Assembly: GCF_014648895.1 (NCBI RefSeq)
Contig: NZ_BMRZ01000003.1
Coordinates: 496,001-560,000 of the forward strand
Direction: 5' to 3'
Length of the DNA: 64,000 nucleotides
From: Streptomyces tanashiensis
GTDB lineage: Bacteria; Actinomycetota; Actinomycetes; Streptomycetales; Streptomycetaceae
Made by a program: the position numbers and the translations under genes. Below, piece by piece: positions 51,739 to 58,800 of the stretch; the first letter of the stretch is position 1, and every line of letters starts with the position of its first letter. The notes below the pieces were generated by a model. It had not been told where the DNA came from. It worked only from the letters and a program-made list of their open reading frames with translations, and did not search any database.

Positions 51739-53181
51739 ATGCCCCGCCGCCACATCCACGTGACCGGCGCAGCCGAGGCTCCGCTGCGGGCCGCCCTGCG
51801 CGCACTCCGTACCGAGCTCGCGATCCCCGAGGACTTCCCGCCCGCCGTCCTCGCCGAGGCCGAGGCAGCGGCGAAGGCGCCCCGGCTCCCCTCGTACGAC
51901 GCCACCGACCTGCCGTTCTTCACGATCGACCCGCCCGCCTCCACCGACCTCGACCAGGCCATGCACCTCGCCCGCCGGGCCGACGGCGGCTACCGCGTCC
52001 ACTACGCCATCGCCGACGTCGCCGCCTTCGTCACCCCCGGCGGCGCGCTCGACGCCGAGGCCCACCGGCGCGTCCTCACCCTCTACTTCCCCGACGGCAG
52101 GGTCCCCCTCCACCCCGCCGTCCTCTCCGAGGGCGCCGCCAGCCTCCTCCCCGGCGAACCCCGACCCGCCCTGCTCTGGCGCATCGACCTCGACGCCGAA
52201 GGGCGCCGCGTCGCCACCGACGTCCGCCGTGCCCTCGTCCGCAGCCGCGCCCGGCTCGACTACGCGGGCGTGCAGCGCGAGATCGACGACGGGACGGCCG
52301 AGGAACCGCTCGCCCTCCTCCGGGACATCGGCCGGCTCCGCGAGGCCCTCGAAACCGAACGCGGCGGGATCTCCCTCAACGTCCCCGAGCAGGAGATCGT
52401 CGAGACCGACCACACCTACTCCCTCGCCTACCGGGCCCCGCTCCCCGCCGACGCCTGGAACGCCCAGATCTCCCTGCTCACGGGCATGGCCGCCGCCGAC
52501 CTCATGACCGCCGCCGGCACCGGCATCCTGCGCACCCTCCCCACCGCCCCCGACGGCGCCGTCGCCCGGCTGCGCCGCTCCGCCCACGCCCTCGGCGTCG
52601 ACTGGCCGCACCACGTCTCGTACGCCGACGTCGTCCGCTCCGCCGACCCCACGAACCCCCGCCACGCCGCGTTCCTCCAGGAGTGCACCACGCTGCTGCG
52701 CGGCGCCGGCTACACCGTCTTCACCGACGGCCACGTCCCCACCCCCGCCGTCCACGCCGCCGTCGCCGACGAGTACACCCACTGCACCGCGCCGCTGCGC
52801 CGCCTCGTCGACCGGTACGCGGGCGAGCTGTGCGTGGCGGCCGTCGCCGGGGACGAGCCGCCCGAGTGGGTGCGGGCCGCCCTGCCCGCCCTCCCCGACG
52901 AGATGGCCACCGGCGCCCGCCGCGCCAACACCGTCGAACGCGAGAGCGTCGACATCGTCGAGGCCGCGCTTCTGAGGGAACGGGTCGGCGAGATCTTCGA
53001 CGCGTACGTCATCGACGTGAAGGACCACGAACCGTCCGTCGGCACCGTCCACCTGGAGGACCCGGCGGTCGTCGCCCGGATCGAGGGCGGGGCGGCGAAG
53101 CTGCCGCTGGGGGAGTGGCTGCGGGTCAGGCTGTCGGAAGCGGACCCTGGGTCGGCGAAGGTGCTGTTCGCGCCCGCGTGA
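51739..53181 (+). CDS. RNB-domain ribonuclease (RNase II/R-like, short form)
   Basis: A 480-residue exoribonuclease-like protein. ATG 51739 opens MPRRHIHVTG. The RNB active-site loop is FTIDPPASTDLDQAMHLAR with Asp64, Asp70 and Asp72; the fourth position is Gln73 rather than the Asp of RNase II/R, usual for this actinobacterial short form. Later motifs are EYTHCTAPLRRLVDRY and RANTVERES. The N-terminal cold-shock domains and clear S1 domain of RNase R are missing; the last 80 residues form a small beta domain. Its 3' end overlaps the convergent membrane-protein gene by 56 bp. Confidence 0.9.
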   Translation: MPRRHIHVTGAAEAPLRAALRALRTELAIPEDFPPAVLAEAEAAAKAPRLPSYDATDLPFFTIDPPASTDLDQAMHLARRADGGYRVHYAIADVAAFVTPGGALDAEAHRRVLTLYFPDGRVPLHPAVLSEGAASLLPGEPRPALLWRIDLDAEGRRVATDVRRALVRSRARLDYAGVQREIDDGTAEEPLALLRDIGRLREALETERGGISLNVPEQEIVETDHTYSLAYRAPLPADAWNAQISLLTGMAAADLMTAAGTGILRTLPTAPDGAVARLRRSAHALGVDWPHHVSYADVVRSADPTNPRHAAFLQECTTLLRGAGYTVFTDGHVPTPAVHAAVADEYTHCTAPLRRLVDRYAGELCVAAVAGDEPPEWVRAALPALPDEMATGARRANTVERESVDIVEAALLRERVGEIFDAYVIDVKDHEPSVGTVHLEDPAVVARIEGGAAKLPLGEWLRVRLSEADPGSAKVLFAPA

Positions 53182-54043
53182 TGTCCCGTACGAGCGTGCG
53201 CGGGTCGTCGGCGTGGACCCGGATCAGCCGCACGGGACGGGGCGCGCCGAGCAGCCGGGGCGCGTCGACCGGCTCCGTCAGCTCGATCGTGACGGAGGTC
53301 TGGGAGCCGACGGCGAGGTTCAGCTCGCCGTCCCTCTTCTCGTGCGAGAAGAGGGACTCGCGCCGGACGTGCGCGATCCGGCCGAGCGGGACGCGCACGT
53401 CCACGTGGGCCGCCTGCCGCAGCCGCAGGACGTCACCGGTGAGCGTGTGCGGGCGGGTCACGGAGGCGGCGTGCAGCCCCAGGACGAAGAGCACGGTGTA
53501 GACGTCCAGGACGAGGACGGCCCCGTGGACGAGGGGCCACTCGGCGAGCAGGTACGACATGCCGACCGTCTCGACCACGCACACGAACGCGAAGCCGTAC
53601 ATCAGCGCCGCCTGGTCCCGGGCGTGCGGGAACACGCCGTCCGCGCCCGCCACCCCGTCCGGCCGCCGCGCGACCCACCGCCCGAGGCTCACCATGAGCC
53701 GCACCTCGTGCCCCAGGAGCCGCAGGACCGGCTCGGGCACCAGCTCGGCCAGGGCCTCCCGCGCGGACAGCCCGCGGCGCCGCATCCGGAAGAACACGAG
53801 TGCCTCGGCGGAGAGGAGCCCCAGCACGAGCAGCTCCCCGGCGAGGAGCACGGCCCCGGGGATCCGCACCCCGGCGAGCAGGCAGACGAAGAGCACGAGC
53901 TCGGCGGGGAGCGCGGCGTACGCGCCCCCGCGCAGAACCCGCAGCACGCGACCCCGCGACGCACCACCGCCGCGGGGCGCACCCGAGGCGGTGCCCGCAG
54001 CCGTTACCGCCCCCGCGCCCGCCACCCGCTTCGTGTGCCTCAT
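53126..54043 (-). CDS. Membrane protein with cytoplasmic beta domain, MerR-linked
   Basis: A 305-residue protein. GGGGAGG precedes ATG 54043, which overlaps the MerR stop by 4 bp. Four or so helices: AAYALPAELVLFVCLLAG-like (residues about 40-60), PGAVLLAGELLVLGLLSAEAL, ALMYGFAFVCVVETVGMSYL and GAVLVLDVYTVLFVLGLHAA. The C-terminal part (DVRVPLGRIAHVRRESLFSH, then VGSQTSVTIELTEPV and VRLIRVHADDP) resembles a PH-like fold. Likely regulated by, or working with, the upstream MerR protein. Function unknown. Confidence 0.8.
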   Translation of the reverse strand: MRHTKRVAGAGAVTAAGTASGAPRGGGASRGRVLRVLRGGAYAALPAELVLFVCLLAGVRIPGAVLLAGELLVLGLLSAEALVFFRMRRRGLSAREALAELVPEPVLRLLGHEVRLMVSLGRWVARRPDGVAGADGVFPHARDQAALMYGFAFVCVVETVGMSYLLAEWPLVHGAVLVLDVYTVLFVLGLHAASVTRPHTLTGDVLRLRQAAHVDVRVPLGRIAHVRRESLFSHEKRDGELNLAVGSQTSVTIELTEPVDAPRLLGAPRPVRLIRVHADDPRTLVRDITRARTAPSPTQGPLPTA

Positions 54044-54849
54044 CGGTCCGCCTCCCCTCGTTCCGTGCCGTCCTCGGCCGCCGTGCCGTCCTCGGCCGCC
54101 GTGCCGTCCTCGGCCCTTCGTGTCGCCACCAGGTCCACCGCCCGCCGTACCGCCGTCGACTGGGCCGGTGCGAGGTCCGCGAAGAACGTGTCGGCGAGGC
54201 CGCCCGCGCCCTCCGGGGGCAGCTCCACGGCGATGCCGTCCGGCAGGACGGCGGCCAGGGCGCGGGCCGCCTCCTCCACCCGGGGGTCGTCCGGCGCCGC
54301 GTCGGCGAGGGCGTCGAGGAGCCCGTACAGCTCCCGCGCGCTGCCCGCCACGTCGCGCATCAGCTCCATCAGCCGGGCCCGCTCGTCCTCGGGGGCCACG
54401 GCGTCGAGCAGGGCCAGGATCTCCCGGTCCTTCGCCGCCATCGGGGACTCGGGCAGCTCGCCCAGACCGGCGAGCAGTGCCGCAAGCTCCGGGGAGACGG
54501 GGCCCTCGGCGGGCAGGCGCCCGGCCCGGGCCTCGGCGAGGAGCGGGGCGAGGCGCTCCCGGCGCTCCCGGATCACCGCCTCCTGCCGGGCCAGGTCGGC
54601 CTCCAGCTCCTCCAGGACCTCCACGAGCCCCCGTCCCTCGTCGTCCGCGAGCACGTCGCGTACCTCGTCGAGGCCGAGTCCCAGCTCGGTCAGCCGCCGG
54701 ATCCGGGCGAGCAGGACGGCGTCCCGGACCCCGTACTCCCGGTACCCGTTGGCCCGCCGCGCGGGCTCGGGGAGCAGCCCCGACTGGTGGTAGTGCCGCA
54801 CGGCCCGGGGGGTGACCCCGACGAGCGCGGCGATCTCGCCGATACGCAT
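54040..54849 (-). CDS. MerR-family regulator
   Basis: A 269-residue regulator. The MerR helix-turn-helix is at residues 1-38 (MRIGEIAALVGVTPRAVRHY, HQSGLLPEP, NGYREYG), followed by the dimerisation helix (ELGLGLDEVRDVLADDEGRG) and an effector domain of about 150 residues. The C-terminus has an EDGTAA repeat from an 18-bp tandem repeat. ATG 54849 lies seven bases after a -10-like TTCTAC, so the mRNA is likely leaderless and autoregulated. It is cotranscribed with the overlapping membrane-protein gene. Confidence 0.9.
   Translation of the reverse strand: MRIGEIAALVGVTPRAVRHYHQSGLLPEPARRANGYREYGVRDAVLLARIRRLTELGLGLDEVRDVLADDEGRGLVEVLEELEADLARQEAVIRERRERLAPLLAEARAGRLPAEGPVSPELAALLAGLGELPESPMAAKDREILALLDAVAPEDERARLMELMRDVAGSARELYGLLDALADAAPDDPRVEEAARALAAVLPDGIAVELPPEGAGGLADTFFADLAPAQSTAVRRAVDLVATRRAEDGTAAEDGTAAEDGTERGEADR
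54065..54115. repeat. 18-bp tandem repeat in the MerR gene
   Basis: GTGCCGTCCTCGGCCGCC is present twice in full (54065-54082, 54083-54100), then 15 bases of a third copy. It codes for an acidic Glu-Asp-Gly-Thr-Ala-Ala tail on the minus strand. Confidence 0.88.
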
Positions 54850-54856
54850 GCGCCCA

Positions 54857-54886
54857 GTAGAAACCCTGACGCTGCGGCAAGGTCAA
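54857..54886 (-). promoter_or_regulatory. MerR-type autoregulated promoter with palindromic spacer
   Basis: On the minus strand, -35 TTGACC (54881-54886) and -10 TTCTAC (54857-54862) are 18 bp apart, longer than the standard 17. The spacer region is a 21-bp imperfect palindrome (54863-54883, arms match 8 of 10), as in MerR-activated promoters. Transcription would start at about the ATG. Confidence 0.75.
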
Positions 54887-54943
54887 GCGCTCGCACCGAG
54901 GCGGGCCGCCTTCCTCCGGATCGGCAGGTAGCATGGTCGGCAC

Positions 54944-55350
54944 GGCAGACGAGCCGGGCGGACGGCCGCGTGGAGATCCTCGGATCTTCCCGAGGAACGT
55001 CCGGGCTCCACAGAGCAGGGTGGTGGCTAACGGCCACCCGGGGTGACCCGCGGGACAGTGCCACAGAAAACAGACCGCCGGGGACCTCGGTCCTCGGTAA
55101 GGGTGAAACGGTGGTGTAAGAGACCACCAGCGCCTGAGGTGACTCAGGCGGCTAGGTAAACCCCACTCGGAGCAAGGTCAAGAGGGGACACTCCGGTGTC
55201 CCTGCGCGGATGATCGAGGGCTGCTCGCCCGAGTCCGCGGGTAGACCGCAGGAGGCCGGCGGCAACGCCGGTCCTAGATGGATGGCCGTCGCCCCGACGA
55301 CCGCGAGGTCCCGGGGCACAGAACCCGGCGTACAGCCCGACTCGTCTGCC
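54944..55350 (+). ncRNA. rnpB: RNase P RNA (type A)
   Basis: The catalytic RNA that trims tRNA 5' ends. P1 is formed by GGCAGACGAG (54944-54953) with CTCGTCTGCC (55341-55350). Conserved blocks in order: GAGGAACGTCCGGGCTCC, ACAGAAAACAGACCGCC, AGGGTGAAACGGTGG, GTAAGAGACCACC, GGTAAACCCC, GATGGATGGCC and ACAGAACCCGGCGTACA. The length of about 407 nt is normal for Streptomyces. It lies between the divergent MerR gene and the EACC1 gene. Confidence 0.97.
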
Positions 55351-55485
55351 CCTTCCCCCGCCCCTCGGCGACCCGCTTCCCCCGGCCCCGGGCCGCCCGG
55401 TCCCACGTGGCGCTTTCCGGCGAGTGCCGCTCCGGACGCCCGCTACCATCGACGTCTGTTCCCACACGGACGAGGGGGTCCCGCG

Positions 55486-55875
55486 GTGCGCGTTCGCATC
55501 GAAAGTGATGGCGACAAGCTGGCTCTGACGGAGCTTCAGGGCTGGCTGGCCCGTGATCCGAAGGCGCGGCAGCTGTCCGTCGTCCCCGTCTCCACGCCGG
55601 GCCCCACCATGGGCGCGATGGACGCCCTGGACATCGTTCTGGGTACGGCCGGCGACATCGCGAACTTCGCGGTCGGCTACGCCGGCTGGCGGCTCGCGCG
55701 GGCGCGCGGCGGCAACAGGGGGGCGCGCACGCTGGTCTTCGGCGGCGCGACCGTCGACATCGGCCATCTCGATCCGCAGCAGCTGGCGGAACTGCTGCGC
55801 GGTCTGGAGGCCGGAAACACAGAGGCCGGAAACACAGAGGCCGGAAACACGAATGACGACGCCTCCGCGTCATGA
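55486..55875 (+). CDS. EACC1-like effector-associated protein
   Basis: A 129-residue protein from GTG 55486, with GAGGGGG upstream. A short acidic N-terminal segment (MRVRIESDGD) is followed by LTELQGWLARDPKARQLSVV, a Gly/Ala hinge (GAMDALDIVLGTAGDIANFAVGYAGWRLARA, one likely membrane-type helix) and a beta part with VFGGATVDIGHLDPQQLAELLRGL. This matches my memory of EACC1 (effector-associated constant component 1), a small partner of caspase or other effectors in actinobacterial NTP-dependent conflict systems. A three-copy AGNTE repeat near the C-terminus comes from a 15-bp DNA repeat. The stop overlaps the next ATG (ATGA). Confidence 0.8.
   Translation: MRVRIESDGDKLALTELQGWLARDPKARQLSVVPVSTPGPTMGAMDALDIVLGTAGDIANFAVGYAGWRLARARGGNRGARTLVFGGATVDIGHLDPQQLAELLRGLEAGNTEAGNTEAGNTNDDASAS
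55807..55851. repeat. 15-bp in-frame tandem repeat in the EACC1 gene
   Basis: GAGGCCGGAAACACA repeats three times at 55807, 55822 and 55837, the last with G as final base. It codes for Glu-Ala-Gly-Asn-Thr and lengthens the C-terminal linker. Confidence 0.9.
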
Positions 55876-58800
55876 CCGACCGGTCGGCCCGGTCGTCCCG
55901 GGCGGTCTTCTTCGGTGTTCACGACTACCAGGAGCTTCCCGCGCTCGCAGGAGTCGCCAAGAACATCCCCGCACTGCTTGAGCAGCTGACCGACCCGAAG
56001 TTGGAGGCGCTCCGGAGGGAGGACTGCCACCACCTCGCCGCCGGCAGCGCACGGAACGACTTCCTCGCGGCCGTGTCCAACGCCGCGGACGAGGCCACCG
56101 ACCTGCTTCTGGTCTACTACGCCGGACACGGCCAGTACTCCAGGAACGGGGAACTGCTCCTCGCCACGAAGGAGTCCAGCTACGGGCGGGACTTCTACTC
56201 GGTCGAGTACGACGGCCTCAAGACGCTGATCGCGGGATCCCGGGCACGGCACAAGGTCGTCATCATCGACTGCTGCCACAGCGGGCTCGCCGTGGGGATG
56301 GGCGCCGGAGACCCGGCGGAGGAGGACGACCCGTTCACCATCCAGGGGGCCTGCGTCCTCACCTCGGCCGCGGCGACCGAGGAGTCGCTGTGCCTTCCGG
56401 CCGGCAGCGTGTTCACGCTCGCCCTGGTGGACGTGCTCAAGCAGGGCATCACCGGCCCCCTGGACGGCGACGGACGCAGGGGGGAGGAGCAGAGCCACCT
56501 CCGGACCGGCGACATCCTGCGGGCCCTCAGGAAGGCGCTGGCGGGCAAGGTGGAGGGCGGAAAGCAGGTACCGGAGCCCCGTATCGCCTGCCAGGGCGAG
56601 GGCTCCCGGATCCCGCTCGCCCGCAACCGGGCCTACACCGGCGAGAAGCCGGCTGCCGAGGCCGGCGCCGCCGACCGGCCGCCGGCGCCCGGCCCCGTAC
56701 CCCCCGGGTCGGTGATCCCGCAGGAGAACTTCGTCGACGGGCTCGGCGGATTCGAGCGGAACCTCACTCCCGAATGCCTGCCCTACGTGTCCCCCGGGCA
56801 GGACCACGACACCGAGCGGTCCCAGCTGTTCCGCCGCCTGCGCGCGTCCGAGGACCGCGGCGTGCTGCTGATCGGCGCGGCCGGCACCGGCAAGACCCGT
56901 ACGGTCCTCGAAGTGGGACGGATGGCCCTCGACGAGGGCTGGCGGGTGCTGCATCTGCGCCCCGGCGGGAAGGAGTCCGTCACCAGCGAGATCATCCACA
57001 AGGTCCTGGCCGAGGACTCCCCGGCCCTGGTGGTGATGGACTACCTCAACCACTACTTCAGGAAGAACAACGACGACCCCCCGCTCGACCTGACCACCCT
57101 GCGGCACCATCTCCTGCCGGAGGCACGCCGCAAGGGGATCAAGGTCGCCTTCCTCGCCACGGCGCGCCCCGGGTGGCTGCGCAAGACGAACGAGATCCAC
57201 CTCTACGAGCTCTTCGACGAGTTCGACCTCCGGCAGGACGAGGAGTTCCAGCGGCTCGTGGCGGAGCAGGCCCTGACGAGGCTGGCGCCCACCGCCATCG
57301 ACCGGTTCGGCATGGACCGGATGTGGGAGATCTGCGGGCACCGGCCCATCATCGCGCTGCTGGTCGCCCGCGAGGTGGAGCGCCGGGTCGCCGCCGGCGG
57401 TCTGCGGGACCTCGCCGGACTGCGGGCGAGCGGCGAGCTGTCCACCTGGCTCAGGAACCGGCTGGAGGAGGACGACCTCGCCGTCGTCCGCAGCGAGAAG
57501 GCCCGCGGCGGGGCGACCGTCTTCCACCAGGCCTCCGCGTCCGAACTGCTCGTGGCCGCCGCGGCCGCCGCGGCCTCCTGCCCGCAGGAGTACGCCCAGG
57601 TGGTCGCGGCCGCCAAGGCGGCGCTGCCCGACGCCTCCGAGGACACGCCGGATGCGGAGGTCGTGGTCGAGACCCTGCTCGACCTGGGCTGGCTGCAGCG
57701 CGAAGGGCCGGCCGACATGGTGGCCACGGCCCACGACATCGTCTGCGACCAGCTCGTCGAGTCCGTGATCCTCCCGCCCGGTTCCCGGACCCCCGACCGG
57801 CGCAGGCTCCTGTCGCTGCTGGGCGCTTCGCTCACCAGCCCCCGGACGCTCGGGCGGTACGCCACGAACCTCGCCCGGCTGATGAACGACCTGGCGCCCC
57901 AGCCCCTGGAGTCCTTGGCGAAGCTGCTCGACCTCTGGTTCGCCGACAACGCCCCGACCATCGGCGACGTCATGCGGCGCGACGCCGACGCGGGCGGCTA
58001 CGCCCTCGGGGCGCTCGTCTACGGGCCGCCCTGGTCGCAGGCCGCCGTACGGAACTGGCAGGAGATCGCCGGTCCCTGGCTGGAGGAGTACGGCGACCAG
58101 ACCGACGCCCGCCACCTCCTCCACAGCGGTCTGTCGAATCTGCCCGTCGACAACGCGGCCGTGCTCGTCCCGGCGGCGCTGCGCTGGCTCGACGCGTACG
58201 GCTGGCGGCAGGACGCCAGCTACGTCCTGGGTCCGCTGCTCAACAGGACGGAACTCCCGGCCGAACTGAGACCGTCCCTGGAGAACGCGGTCGGCTGGAT
58301 CAATCTCCACGGCCAGTCCCCGGGAGCCCACTTCGTCCTGAGCGCCCTCGTGGCCCGTGACGACCTCACCGTCCAGCAGGTGAGGAAGGCCGTCCCGGCC
58401 GCCCTGCGATGGTGCGAGCACTCGATGGCCGCACGGCAGACCGGAACGGTCCTCCATCCCCTCCTCGGCCGGGAGGACCTGACCGAGGACGAGGTGGGCC
58501 GCGCCATCGCGGCCGCCTACGCCTGGGTGGGCCGCCACATCACCCTCGAAGGCTCGCTGAAGGTCCTGCGCGCGCTGCTGAACTACCCCGACCTGCCGCG
58601 AGAGGAGGTCCGCTACGCCGCCACGCTGGCGCTCGAATGGCTGGAGCACCACTGGGACGCCCGGCGCGCCAACTGGGTCCTGTACCCCGTGCTCGGCATG
58701 CGGGGAGCGGGCAGGCCGCAGATCCAGCAGGCGGTCACCCACGCGGTCGGGTGGCTGGCGTCCCACGCCACGGAGAGGGACGCCGACTTCCTGATGGGCC

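Noticed and set aside
54850..55485. Short protein frames inside the rnpB region
   Set aside because: The conserved RNase P RNA blocks and pairing P1 ends explain this sequence; the frames are chance.
55210..55485. Upstream extension of the EACC1 protein to ATG 55210
   Set aside because: It would read through the RNase P RNA; GTG 55486 has a good ribosome site and the family N-terminus.
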